This document shows positions 12,640 through 23,863 of a DNA stretch of 64,000 nucleotides, one piece after another. The notes under the pieces are model-generated. The model made no database searches. It was not told where the DNA came from and saw only the letters and a list, made by a program, of their open reading frames with translations. Each line of letters begins with the position of its first letter. The first letter of the stretch is position 1. Source of the DNA: Pteria penguin (Eukaryota; Mollusca; Bivalvia; Pterioida; Pteriidae). Both the position numbers and the translations under genes were made by a program. The stretch lies in the NCBI GenBank assembly GCA_035048485.1, contig CM068593.1:5589151-5653150 (forward strand), in the 5' to 3' direction.

Positions 12640-13310
12640 TTCCATCTGATAGAAGGGGCTGAAGTCATCGCTTTGCTATTCCTCAAGGAATCGTCGAATT
12701 GTGGCCATTGCGTCTGTACGTTCGATGTGCGTTACTGGTGTCGTTTCTTCAGCGTCCTCGTCGTCACTGGCGCCGCATGTTCGGGGGCTCGTCTTCGTGG
12801 AAACTCGGGAATATTTTCTTTTGTGATGAAGGCATCAAACGTCTAGCTAACAACATCCTCTTGCGGCCGGACATCGTCAGTTTCGCTTGCGTCGTTGTCT
12901 AACGAGGCAAAGCCAACCTTTCGGAAGCAGTTGACGATAGTTGTGGGCTTGACGGTGCGCCAGCCTTACTGAGTAAGTGGACGGCATCTAGTAGGGTCAG
13001 TCTTCACGCAATGCCATTGGCTGACAGCGTCATCTTGTCGATGTTCCCGATGATCTTGTGTACGACATGGCCTCGGCAGTTGCTAATTATTTCATCCCTA
13101 CCGCCACGGCCTATTAGACAATTAACGTGTGATTTGGTCAACAACAGTTACCTGGACAGTAATCTCTTTTGAGATTACCTGGACAGATGTGAAACCATTT
13201 ATCTTTAATCGATGGGTCGTTCGCACCGTAGTAATAAACATGACCTCGGGCGTGATACATTGAAGTTTTAACAAAGGTATGCTTGGTAGAATAATCGCGC
13301 TATTCAAATA
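12640..13310 (-). pseudogene. Tigger/pogo-like transposase remnant (C-terminal end)
   Basis: This patch is noticeably more GC-rich than its surroundings. On the minus strand it gives, across a frameshift, 'DAVHLLSKA' then 'WRTVKPTTIVNCFRKVGF', and further on an acidic tail with 'FDAFITKENIPEF'. The 'aW...V.p.TI.NCFrk.GF' signature is typical of the end of the DDE domain in Tigger/pogo (jerky/CENP-B-related) transposases. Several stops and frameshifts break it. The catalytic DDE residues, which would lie upstream, were not identified. Confidence 0.6.
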
Positions 13311-13445
13311 AACGAAGTCGCTTCTTTATTCTAGTGTAATAAATGGCGGATTTTCAACAGATTTGATAGAAAATGGTTTTGGATTTCAGGATCTTATTCA
13401 ATAAAACGAAATATTCAATAATGCAATATTCAATTAAGTGGCAGG

Positions 13446-14675
13446 CACAAAATATACAGAACTAGTCATTGCACTTTTTGTTTTCATGCTCTTCTACTAT
13501 GTTTGAATTAATACAAGTTTCAAATATCATTTTATGTCTGAAAAATGTGTAGTGACATCATCTTGCAGTCCACCGACAATGAACTGAATGCTGAATTTGA
13601 CAGACATGGAATCTACTGTATCTAATTTTCTTTATCAATGATCCTGGAAGTTCTATCACCCTTGAATACAAATGTTAAGGTTCAAGGAAGTCGAAGTAAT
13701 TTTCCGGTTTTTGCCAGCGACTATGCTCATGTCAATGCTTAAAATCTCTAGTAAGTATCTCCTTTGCAAATTCCTACAAGTTCTGTCTTCCCTGAAAATG
13801 TTTCCTGAAAATAGAACATACTCAAATTAGTCAAAATGAATTAATAAAATCATCATCAAGAATCATCCACACATTTTCTATCATCAGAAATCATGTATGC
13901 AGCTCTGTTGATTGTACATATGATATTTTTCTACTGGTTTGAGAATGTTCAAAAACTATTAATAACCAATATTCATTGAACCAATTGTAATATCCCAGAT
14001 GTATGGTAAAAGTTATTGACAATGATCTTACACTTTGACCTCACAATTCAATTACAAACTCATCAAAGATATTGCGATTGTGTGTTTATACAAAAAAAAA
14101 AAGTATATCTGAGATTCAGCTACAATCAAATAATCTTTGCTGAACGATGACCACCTGACAAACTAAAAGTTTAAAAGACATCCATCTATAATGTCTCATT
14201 CTTACCTGCACAGCTGAATACGGTATTGTTGAGAGTGTGACCTCACTCTGTTAAGTATATATATATATATATAGTCTCCAGGTCAGACATCTGCATTGCA
14301 ATCTTCCCTCCACAATGCTATAGTTACAGTGTCCATCTCATGATTCTCATCTTTGACAGTGACATTTCCTGCAGGTTCAGGTCTGTTTTTCCAAAGACCT
14401 TGTAGATCAACTTATCCTGAATTAGATTTGATAAGAATTAATTATCTAATTAGATATACCATTATCTTATTTACAGATAGTTATTAGGACTCTACATAAC
14501 ATATATTCTTTATGCACTTCAAATGAATTATTCCAATGGGGTTTTTTTTTTTTTTTGATGTATGGTAAAAAAGAAATTGCAAAGTAGTTACTATTAGTAT
14601 TAAGTACTATGACCAGTTAAATATGAATGGGCTCTCATAAACTTTCATAGCAAGAGAGTATGAATGCAGATATGA
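13446..14675. other. Intergenic stretch with simple repeats only
   Basis: Contains a (TA)n tract (about 14252-14273) and a poly-T tract (about 14541-14556). No ORF, RNA or interspersed repeat that I can support. Confidence 0.45.
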
Positions 14676-14800
14676 CCAGGGATGAAAATGACCACTCGCC
14701 AATGCGATCAAATTTTGTCTGTGGTCTCCTGAAAATCTAATTCTTATCGCCCACTTGGCGACCATGAAATTCCGACCGTAATTTTTTCCTGGTTTCATCT
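14676..14800 (+). repeat. Fragment related to the left part of the 31.0 kb TIR element
   Basis: 'accagggatgaaaatgacca' followed by 'ctcgccaatgcgatc' and 'atcgcccacttggcgacc' parallels 'gcagggcttgaaattcctgc', 'tcgcccgttcgccaatggca' and 'aatcgcccgtttggcgag' at 31010-31105. This is resemblance by eye, and no right end was found. Confidence 0.4.
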
Positions 14801-15091
14801 CATCCTATTTGATCAATGTCAATCCGACGCTCTAACTGCTGTTAAAATTTCAGTCAACTAAAAGCGCTCTCTTGACCTTGTCAATGTCATCATTAGACTG
14901 GAATTACCTCCTCTTGCTTGCCATCACTGCGCGAAGATATTTTAAGATCTAGACAAGCATTGCCAGTCTATGTTATCATGAATCAGAACTCACCTGCCTA
15001 CAAACTGTTTGTTGAGTAAACACACTAGGAGTTTCATATTGACTGATAACAGACAAAATGTGGAGACACGACAAAGCCCAAGGTGTCTCAC

Positions 15092-15383
15092 ATCTGGGAC
15101 TTGGCATCTAAACTGTAATTGGTCACAACAATCTCTTTATTCTTTACAATTAAATTACGCTGCACAACTCCACAGCCTTCCTCTAATAAATGAAACTTTT
15201 TCTCATCAAAGCAAATTGCCTTTAGCAAAGGACTCCTTGTCTGCAATGCAACGTTCACCAATTTCCTGCCCTCTGTTCCATATTCCACTGCTCCGGTCAC
15301 AGCAACAACCTTTCCATATAGGGGCTTGGGAACCGGTGCTGGCCTAACATTCTTGAATGTTGCTACATTTATATTTTCCATGT
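15092..15383 (-). CDS. Putative exon encoding an OB-fold-like (RPA-like?) domain
   Basis: A minus-strand reading frame of about 97 codons ('MENINVATFKNVRPAPVPK', later 'LYGKVVAVTGAVEYG', 'LLKAICFDEKKF', 'IVVTNYSLDAKSQ') has good spacing of beta-strand-like segments. It is bounded by an acceptor-like 'ttttttcag' (before 15383) and a donor-like 'gtgaga' (after 15092), so it looks like an internal or first exon. The pattern recalls single-strand-binding OB folds such as RPA. Some Helitron/Helentron elements carry RPA-like genes, and the endonuclease end of such an element lies 0.6 kb upstream on the same strand. Function is inferred, not shown, and it could equally be a host multigene-family exon. 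Confidence 0.45.
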
Positions 15384-15991
15384 CTGAAAAAATTTTTAAA
15401 AATTTAAGAAAAAAATCATCTGCATGTTTTGACAAAAAGAAACTATAATGAGGGAATAACATGCTTGTCTTTGACAAACCTCAATTTGAGATCACTAATG
15501 ATACAATTAATGCCAGCAAATATGAAAATACATGCATGTTATCCCCATTCTAAACACTGCACTAAAGAGAAAACTGTGTGAAGTATGTACATAATACTGC
15601 ATATAAATACATGTACATGTACATTCCTGTCTGTATTTGTCTACAAATTTTGACGGCCTTTATCAAATGGAAACAAATACGATGAGAAAATTTATTTGTG
15701 CTGGGCCATGTAACAGACAGTAATCACTGTAATGGATTTTACAAAGATTTCTTCGTTGTACTTGTTTCAACATGATAAAGGTCAAGGGATAAGGAAAATA
15801 CCTGTGGACAAAGAGTGTTTTAGGTATTATTTTCATGTATTTTTGTACTAATTACAAATTACAAACTGTACAATTACCTTTGGAAATATGTAGACACTTT
15901 TAAACCCAAATAGTGCAAATTTTTTACGTTTGATAGAATTGTGCATTATTAATCTAATGCATGGAGTAAAGCAGCTGAAGTTTTATGTGCT
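15384..15991. other. Spacer between OB-like exon and Helentron endonuclease end
   Basis: AT-rich, no ORF or structure recognised. If the OB-like exon belongs to the Helentron, this would be an intron or intergenic spacer of the element. Confidence 0.35.
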
Positions 15992-16580
15992 TTAACTATG
16001 AAACTTTTTAAGTGTGATAAAGACTGGTTTGTGATCAGAGTAATGACTCCAAAGTACCGCAAAAAAAATCTGTTCACTACTGATATTTGTATATATACGA
16101 TCAAGCAGTGAGTTGTAGTTGGTATAGTTATCAACTGTTTCAGGAACTATTGTAAACAATCATCTCAGAATGCATCCAAATTGAAATCACCAAGCACAAC
16201 TAGAGGCTCACAGAAATCTAATTCTTGATACAACTGTTTGAAAATTTCTGAGAATAACTTGAATCATGCAAGAGATGGTGAACATACAAAACACATATTT
16301 GACCCGTTCCAATAGAGCAAACAACAGACCCTAATGTTGCTCCAACATCTTGAATTTTCCATTTTATGAAGGAGTCAAAAGCTGTCTGAGAGTAAATGGC
16401 AGTGCCATGATGACAATAATTTTGCTCAGTAATTGTCTCATCATGCCTATACCTTTTAAATCCTTTGAGTTTTAGCAAATGCCAAAACATCTGCAGACAG
16501 CAAATTCTTGTCGGAGCAAATATCTTCAATATACTTCTACAAAGACCCACAACTGTGAAAGACAATATTGAAATGTTCAT
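15992..16580 (-). pseudogene. Helentron C-terminal endonuclease (EEP/AP-endonuclease-like) domain, broken
   Basis: On the minus strand the frame carries 'RHDETITEQN', 'HHGTAIYS', then 'LVVLGDFNLDA' (GDFN at 16180-16191), a stop, and in another frame 'YNSLLDRIYTNISSEQ' and 'SHYSDHKPVFITL' (SDH at about 16031-16039), closing with a stop at 15992-15994. GDFN and SDH are the conserved catalytic motifs of the endonuclease/exonuclease/phosphatase fold. A C-terminal endonuclease fused behind the helicase is the diagnostic feature of Helentron-type Helitrons. At least two frame breaks show it is inactive. Confidence 0.8.
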
Positions 16581-17007
16581 CTTTCAATATATACAAGAAA
16601 GGAATTGAAAATTCAACTCTTGCATCACTTCTCAAACGTTCCATGTCTGACGAAACTTCAGACGAGACAGATACCGGTATATATGATTCAATGAGATCTA
16701 GAATTCTAACAGATAACAGATTCCTTATGTGACCGAGTGCAACAAAATGTATATGTGCAGTTTTTCTTGTCCCAAAATGAATGACAGCTTGAGACATGAT
16801 TGAACCTTGAGCCTTCTGATTAGTCTTGGCAGAAGCAAGATTCAAAGGAAACTGACACCTAGTTAATTGGAAAGATTTGTGACAATTGTAAGAAAATTTC
16901 TTTGTTACTTCTAGTATAGTAGTAAAGGTATTTTCAATCGAAGCATCTTTTAAATGTCTGTATTTTTTATGTTGTATTCTTCCTAGGTCACTGTTCTCCA
17001 ATTGCAT
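16581..17007 (-). pseudogene. Helentron helicase, C-terminal part
   Basis: The minus-strand ORF includes 'RCQFPLNLASAKTNQKAQGS' followed by 'HIHFVALGHIRNL' and 'SDMERLRSDAR'. This matches the conserved end of Helitron PIF1-like helicases (pattern 'R.QFPL.la.A.T.hK.QG.T', then 'yVAlSR.r'). Here the usual SR is 'GH', which suggests decay. It is directly followed by the endonuclease domain in the expected order. Upstream coding continues weakly to about 17330, then is cut by a TIR element. Confidence 0.82.
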
Positions 17008-17345
17008 CCATACAATATTACACCTATCAGAAACTGGTACTCTACTCTCAACATCTGTACATTAGCTCTGCTGGTAAATACTCAGCAAGGTTGAGGAATT
17101 TAGAAAAGCTTTCGCTTTAGATGGACTGGTTGGCATTTTCATAACAAGCTTTGCTTTCATTTCATTTGAAATAGTACCGGAGACTATGTCTATGGCTATG
17201 ACAGTTATCCTTTTGATACAGTATTGTTAAACACTTCATTATTGTGTGGCTTGACTTCTTCTCTTTTTGTGAACAAGCGTGTACATTACAAATTTCACAT
17301 TGTTTAGAAGTTGGAGTAAGAATTTTTTTTGCAGAACCTGTAAAT

Positions 17346-17597
17346 CAGGCATGCAATTCACAAAGAAACTTAAGACCAACTCATAGACTTAGGTCTAACT
17401 ATAGGAGTAAGGAGAATTTATAATTTTTTTCCACAAAATCTATATATAAATGTAGATCTTATATCGTAGCACACTCTCATGTGTTGAATATTATCATTAA
17501 TCAGTATTGCTCATTAACTGAATATGATGTATAACACATAATTGTTTGAGTTTTGACTGACATTTATATTTAGTATAAATAAAAATAAAGATTTTGA

Positions 17598-17629
<32 letters not shown>

Positions 17630-17873
17630 CAGGTTGTAAAAATGATTAACATCTTATGATTGGCATGGGGGAAGCAATAGTAGTTGGGATACACATGCGT
17701 ACATATGCGTTGCTAAGGTGGATATTTGTCGCAAGTGTAAAACTTACGGTACAACCGACGCAAGCCTAAGACTAGACTTACGACACATGTCATGAATAGG
17801 TCTTAAGTTAACACTTAGGACTACTCTTAAGTCTAAGAGTTAGTCTTAAGTTTCTTTGTGAATAGCATGCCAG
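17346..17873. mobile_element. Non-autonomous TIR element inserted in the Helentron helicase
   Basis: The ends are inverted: 'ggcatgcaattcacaaagaa' plus 'acttaagac' at 17348-17376 pairs with 17843-17871 with one mismatch in 29. Inside are subterminal repeats of 'cttaagtc/gacttagg' type and a (TC)n microsatellite at about 17599-17624. Helentron helicase coding is present on both sides, so this is an insertion into it. No transposase. Superfamily not assigned, and the target duplication is unclear. Confidence 0.75.
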
Positions 17874-17879
17874 ATTCTA

Positions 17880-18600
17880 AATGCAAACCTTCTTTAAGTC
17901 TATTCAACAGCCATGCAAATGACTCATCTTCTTTCAGACTCATCAATTCACTTAATTCATATATACTTTGAAAAACTCATTCCATAAGTAAAACCCAAAC
18001 CTTCCAGATTAGATTTATTTCCAAATGAAAAAATCCATCTGTCTTTTACCAAACTTAGTTGGACTAATTCACCAAAAGCAATAACTGATACACCAACAAA
18101 GGGTTTTGTTGAGCCCAATATCTCCTGAGGTCTCAAATTAATGTAGTTGAACATGAGTTCCCAAACCCTAGAAATCTCATCAATGAAAACTATTTTCAAA
18201 TATTTATATTTTGCTTGAAATTAACCTAAATGTTGCATATCAAGAGGTTTGAAATTAAATCCTTGTTCAACTGGAATGTTAAAAGCTGAGTGAACTGTCA
18301 CAACATAAACATTATAGGCAGCCTTCCCTGTGGGTGCACAAATCATCACTTTCACATCATCTGGATATTCTCCAGCTTTACTTAAGTGGTATCTGTTTAT
18401 TGCTTGGTACAGAACTTTAACTTTAAGCAAAACATTTTTGCCAACACTATCTACATCAGTCAGAAAGTTGTAAAGAGGGTCTGATTTTGTTTTGCGCTAT
18501 GCTAAGACATAGTAAAAAAAACTGCCTTTGTTGCTGGTTAAGGCTTTGAATACATTTCCAAAATTCATCATCAGTCATAAAACTCTGTAACTGCTCATCA
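17880..18600 (-). pseudogene. Helentron PIF1-like helicase, N-terminal/ATPase part
   Basis: In minus-strand order: 'SFMTDDEFWKCIQSL', a decayed Walker A region ('TDVDSVGKNVLLKVK' where a GKS/T loop is expected), 'VMICAPTGKAAYNV', 'VHSAFNIP', then after a break 'IVFIDEIS' (Walker B, about 18177-18191), 'FGELVQLSLVKDRWIF', and 'FSKYIYELSELMSLKEDESF'. These are PIF1/Helitron helicase motifs in the right order. Frameshifts and stops at several places and the altered Walker A mean it is inactive. Confidence 0.85.
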
Positions 18601-19150
18601 TCAACCTATTTCCGTCCAATACCAATATCTAATGCAAGATCGTAATTGCAGGAAGCATCGGCCTTGCTCGTTATATACTTCAGAGCTTGAGGAACTTCCT
18701 ATATCTGCAAGTTCATTTTCTTGTTATTCTTCAGGCAAAATGATTTTATCGTTGTTGTGTTCACTGCCATCTAAACTTTGCTCAGTATCTGCTAAATCTC
18801 GAGCTGATATACCGGTACATTCATATATATGTCTGTTGATTTCAATGTCTTCCTGGCAAGAATTGTACTTTTCCTTAAATCTTGTGAAATTATCCATCAA
18901 CAATTCTTGCCAGGAAGACATTGAAATCAACAGACATATATATGAATATATATATATATATACCATGAAGAGTATGGCACAAAATGCTCTCAAAAATGCT
19001 CCTCTCTTCCAATACTAAAACCTACAGGATAGAAAACTCTAGGCCTTTCATGTCTTGTTAAGATAGAACCATCTCTACCAAAATGTTCCTCTACTATGCA
19101 AGCATCATAGCTGAAATCACCATGGCAAATATGCACACTGTTGTATCACC
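18601..19150 (-). pseudogene. Helentron linker between Rep and helicase
   Basis: The minus strand reads 'DACIVEEHFGRDGSILTRHE' followed by 'RPRVFYPVGFSIGREEHF', then 'NSCQEDIEINRHIYE' and 'DLADTEQSLD'. This resembles the conserved, functionally undefined segment that precedes the helicase in Helitron proteins. It is broken by stops and by a local 47 bp inverted duplication. Confidence 0.6.
18820..18946. repeat. Local inverted duplication, perfect 47 bp arms
   Basis: 18820-18866 is the exact reverse complement of 18900-18946, with a 33 bp spacer. The left arm is Helentron coding sequence, so the same peptide is encoded on both strands. Arms that long and perfect, with a short spacer and a one-sided coding origin, indicate a recent fold-back or template-switch event rather than an element. 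Confidence 0.92.
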
Positions 19151-19499
19151 AGAAGTGTCAATCATCATCTTCAGTATTTTCTTCATGCACAGCTTCAGGT
19201 AAATCACTACTTGAAGAACTATTAGTACATGCAGTATTTTCCACCTTTTTGCCAGAATATTTAAATTTGAACAAACAGATATAATCAGCGAGACAGTACT
19301 TGTCCATTATTGTGCAAGGCCTACATTGGTACCTTTTAATATCATTATCAGTCTTTATGGATGTAGATGTCTATGGCAACTCTTGCAATGCAGATTTGGA
19401 CTTCAATAAGGTTACCCTTTTGTCAGGCAAATTTGTATTTATAAATACTAAATCTCGAGAGGGACACCTCAAAGGCATCTGCAAAACAAGATATACGGC
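19151..19499. other. Unassigned stretch next to Helentron linker
   Basis: No clear homology seen. It may hold further decayed Helentron Rep sequence on the minus strand, but I cannot support that. Confidence 0.35.
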
Positions 19500-19853
19500 T
19501 TCTCAACATGTGATAAGTTTGGGTTGTGAACAACAATTGTTTCAAATATTGTCCAGATCCAACTTAAAATGGCTTAATTTCATATGTTGAGTGTTGAGAA
19601 ACATATAAAAACTTATTTAGATGTATAAAGAAATAAAAAAAAATTTTTGATCCGCTACTCTCCATATTTTAATTACAAAGTGGTATATGTACCATTGTGA
19701 GACCGAGTTTTCAGACATGGTGGCATTATCTGTTGACCAATTTAAATGAAATGTACAAAATTGATAGAGGACCTATAGTACTTCATGTATACCATGTTTC
19801 ATTAAAATCTTTCATGTGGTATAACAACAGAAGTTAAAATGTGAAGAAAATAT
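19500..19853 (+). repeat. Long dispersed repeat, partial copy C
   Basis: Matches 10500-10840 of copy B, for example 'ttgtccagatccaacttaaa', 'ctgttgaccaattt' and 'ctttcatgtggtataacaac'. It is cut off at 19853 by the inverted Gypsy element. The expected continuation of the repeat is not found on the far side (24154 on), so the junction involved a deletion or rearrangement. Confidence 0.75.
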
Positions 19854-20121
19854 TCTTACTCTAAGGAGAACTAGAGTTAGAATAATGGAGTTTTGGCGGA
19901 AGCCGGGTTAGTTTTTAGTAAAATCATGCGCATTCGTCCGATTGGTCATTCCTTTGATTACAACTCATACATACACCATACGTACTTAGACATGGACAAT
20001 GTGACGTATACATGGACAAGTGAACCGTGCAACAAGACAATACGTATACAGGTGAGAGTAAAACATGAGTGCCGCATTGCGCTATGTAAACTGCAATATA
20101 ACAATCGAACACTTGGTTACA
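19854..20121 (-). repeat. Inverted, slightly truncated LTR (left arm)
   Basis: Reverse complement of the 3' LTR. On the minus strand it starts TGTAAC at 20121, preceded by the PPT (its complement is 'tactcccctcccctgtg', 20122-20138). It stops after '...gagtaag', lacking the last ~7 bases of the right LTR ('acgtaaca'). Confidence 0.85.
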
Positions 20122-20424
20122 TACTCCCCTCCCCTGTGAAAATGTCTCCGACATTTCCAAGAAGTATACTACTAAATAAATAAAATAACAAAATGATAAG
20201 TGTAGAATATTCACATATTCCTTCAATATTTAAAATATTTTATTGAGTTGTAACCATGTCAAATATTCAATTCTACAATTGAATTATTAATGAAAGATAT
20301 AATTGCACATCATATGATAAATGTACAATATCAAAACACATATGCATGGTCCAAATTCGAGGAACTTATGTGAATAAAATAAAATTTCTGAAAAAGAAAA
20401 TGTTCTTTTGTGCACATATAATTT

Positions 20425-20882
20425 TCATACAAGAGTCTCTATATATGTCATCACAATTGGTGAACAACTCCACTGGCAATATCTATCTGGGGCTTTCCTG
20501 GTCCGTTCAGATCGCCTAAGTGGTGGTGGACTAGGTACATGAACATCACTTTCCACGGAGATAGAATGGTTACTATGGTGATTTGTTGATGTAGTATCAT
20601 GCACAGAAGGTGATGTATATGTTGACTGATGACGGTCTACTGATGTATCATAGGTCTGTATAGGAGATGGAACACTGGATAACACAAATGGGGAATCAGC
20701 GGGAGATAACTCTGATTTCCTCATTCTCCTTTGTGGTATCACATATCTCACTGCAGTGTCACTATCACTACCAGAACTATAACTACTGTCATCAGAACTT
20801 GTGTGTGACTGTGTTGGTTTCAGTACTGTCTTTTTCTTCACTTTTCTTTGATTCTGCGAAGTAGAAAGTGAATTAGAATTAG
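20425..20882 (-). pseudogene. Inverted copy of the Gypsy pol C-terminal tail
   Basis: Encodes, on the minus strand, the same Ser-rich tail as the end of the plus-strand pol ORF ('TVLKPTQSHTSSDD', 'RYVIPQRRMRKSEL', 'RRSERTRKAPDRY'), ending at the same stop. The two copies differ at single residues: Y for S in the serine run, PSPPPL for SSPTPL, C for G after DRY. It has no start of its own and is a by-product of the inverted duplication. Confidence 0.9.
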
Positions 20883-20914
20883 ACAGTACTGAAACCAACA
20901 CAGTCACACACAAG
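20798..20914. repeat. 32 bp perfect hairpin at the inner junction of the Gypsy left arm
   Basis: 20883-20914 is identical to plus-strand 23171-23202 and perfectly complementary to 20798-20829 within the left arm, leaving a 53 nt loop. Directly after 20914 the sequence jumps to RT coding. Two consecutive switches (strand reversal, then forward jump) are therefore recorded here. Confidence 0.9.
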
Positions 20915-23575
20915 ATTGCAAGATCACAAACTGAAACTCAAACCTAGTAAATGTGAGTTATTCAAATCTTCGGTTACTTATCTGGGCCATATTGTTTCAA
21001 AGAGTGGAATTCACACAGATCCTGAAAAATTGTCAGCAGTTAGAGAATGGCCTAGTCCCCAAAATGTGAAAGAACTACGTCAGTTTCTCGGATTTGCAGG
21101 GTATTACAGACGCTTTGTGCGTAATTATTCCCAGATAGTGAAACCTCTAAATGCACTGTTAGTAGGTCATGGTACTGTCAAAGGTAGAAAAAGTCTAGGT
21201 CAAAAGATGCTGCTAAGTGGACTTGGAGTGAAGAACAGGAGAGAGCTTTCATTACTATCAAAAATAAACTTCAAGAGCCTCCTGTTTTAGCATATGCTGA
21301 CTATAGCCTTCCTTTTATACTTCACACAGATGCCAGTAGTGCAGGGCTCGGGGCAGTTTTGTACCAAAAGCAAGAAGGTATTGAAAAGGTAATATCTTAT
21401 GCCAGTCGTGGACTCAGACCCAGTGAGAGAAATTATCCTGCACATCGGTTAGAATTTCTTGCTCTCAAGTGGGCTATTACCGACAAATTTCACGATTATT
21501 TGTATGGTAACACCTTTCATCTAGTCACAGATAACAACCCATTGACATACATTCTGTCTAAAGCAAAACTGGATGCTACCAGTCATAGATGGGTTAATGA
21601 TCTGGCCAATTACAATTTTACTATCACATACAGGTCTGGAAAACTAAATTCGGATGCGGATGGGTTAAGCTGCAGGCCTCAATTGTTTTCTGACACGGTC
21701 AAGGCCATTTCATTGTCTGCTATTACATGTGTACCCTTAGTGGATAGTGTGTCAGACACTCCACCATCTTTATCTCTATCAGATAGTGATTTACCATCCC
21801 AGCAGTTCTCTAATATTGATTGGGTAACAGAGCAGAGGCAGGATAGTACTTTGGCAAGAGTTATTGCACTTTGGGAAAGTGGATTTCAACCAAGGGGGAA
21901 GGAGTGTAGTAAGGAGAAAGTGAAAGTACAGAAATTTTTGAGAGAATGGAGAAGGTTAGAGATAGTAGATGGGGTGTTGTACAGAAATGCTACTTTAGAT
22001 GGTGAAAAAGTTGTACAGTTAGTTCTCCCAGAGCATTTTAAAGACTTAACTCTTATGGGAATTCATAATGAAGTGGGTCACCCAGGGAAAGACAAGACCC
22101 TGTGTTTAGCAAGGCAGAGATTTTACTGGCCTGGATTAGAGAGAGATGTGGTTGGGAAAGTAGAGAATTGTGATAGATGTATCAGGAGAAAAGCTCCAGT
22201 CAAAGTTTCAGCAGAGTTAGTCCCCATTATTACAACTAGACCCCTGAAATTACTTTGTATTGATTTTCTAAAGTTAGAGAAGTCTAAGGGTGGATTTGAA
22301 GACATATTAGTCATAACAGACCATTTTACGCGCTATGCTCAAGCAATTCCATGCAGGAATGAGAAAGCCCATACAACTGCCAAAGTTTTATATGAAAATT
22401 TTATTGTTCATTACAGTTTTCCAGAGAAATTGCACAGCGATCAGGGCAGAAATTTCGAAAGTAAGGTTATCCGTGAGTTGTGTAAGCTAGCGCAGGTCCA
22501 GAAAACAAGAACAACCCCTTACCACCCTATGGGGAATGGGTCAGCTGAGCGTTTGAACCAAACTCTGTTGAAAATGTTAGCTACTCTTGATGAAGAGCAA
22601 AAATCAGACTGGAAATCATATGTTGCACCTATGTTTCAAGCGTATAACGCTACCAAAAGTGAGTCAACAGGATATTCCCCACATTTTCTTATGTTTGGGT
22701 GGCATCCCAGGTTGTCAGTTGATGCCTTTCTAGGAACTGATCCTGGAAATCCAAAGACCACAAATCATGCAACATATGCTGATAAGTTGAAAAGTAGGTT
22801 GCAGTATGCATACAAAGTTGCTGCTGAAGAGTCAAGAAAGAAATCCTTAAAGAATAAGGATATATATGATAGGAAGGTAAAGGATTCAAAATTAGAATTG
22901 AGTGATAGAGTGCTGGTCCGAAAAGTTGGTTTCCAAGGTAAGCATAAACTGGCGGATAGATGGGAACAGGAACCCTATTTGGTAATTCACATTCCAAATA
23001 GTGACATTCCAGTATATAAGGTGAAGCGTGAAGATGGGAAGGGGCCCTCCCGTACTTTGCATAGGAATATGTTACTTCCCTTTAATTGTATCCCTTCTAT
23101 AACTGACTCATGTACTACTAATTCTAATTCACTTTCTACTTCGCAGAATCAAAGAAAAGTGAAGAAAAAGACAGTACTGAAACCAACACAGTCACACACA
23201 AGTTCTGATGACAGTAGTTCTAGTTCTGGTAGTGATAGTGACACTGCAGTGAGATATGTGATACCACAAAGGAGAATGAGGAAATCAGAGTTATCTCCCG
23301 CTGATTCCCCATTTGTGTTATCCAGTGTTCCATCTCCTATACAGACCTATGATACATCAGTAGACCGTCATCAGTCAACATATACATCACCTTCTGTGCA
23401 TGATACTACATCAACAAATCACCATAGTAACCATTCTATCTCCGTGGAAAGTGATGTTCATGTATCTAGTCCAACACCACTTAGGCGATCTGAACGGACC
23501 AGGAAAGCCCCAGATAGATATGGCCAGTGGAGTTGTTCACCAATTGTGATGACATATATAGAGACTCTTGTATGA
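20913..23575 (+). pseudogene. pol: Gypsy pol fragment: RT thumb, RNase H, integrase, GPY/F-like and Ser-rich tail
   Basis: Coding begins abruptly at 'RLQDHKLKLKPSKCELF', just after where the YxDD catalytic loop should be, and runs through 'FLGFAGYYRRFV'. A single frame change follows at about 21186-21192 in an A-run. From 21188 to the stop at 23573-23575 the frame is open. RNase H spans about 21320-21660 ('HTDASSAGLGAVLY', 'RNYPAHRLEFLALKW', 'TDNNPLTYIL'). The integrase HHCC finger is at about 22060-22190, and the catalytic D, D, E lie near 22262, 22439 and 22548 ('CIDF', 'HSDQGRNF', 'SAERLN'). A GPY/F-like module ('SRTLHRNMLLPF', about 23050-23085) and a Ser-rich tail follow. The RT is dead, but the integrase looks intact. 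Confidence 0.92.
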
Positions 23576-23863
23576 AAATTATATGTGCACAAAAGAACAT
23601 TTTCTTTTTCAGAAATTTTATTTTATTCACATAAGTTCCTCGAATTTGGACCATGCATATGTGTTTTGATATTGTACATTTATCATATGATGTGCAATTA
23701 TATCTTTCATTAATAATTCAATTGTAGAATTGAATATTTGACATGGTTACAACTCAATAAAATATTTTAAATATTGAAGGAATATGTGAATATTCTACAC
23801 TTATCATTTTGTTATTTTATTTATTTAGTAGTATACTTCTTGGAAATGTCGGAGACATTTTCA

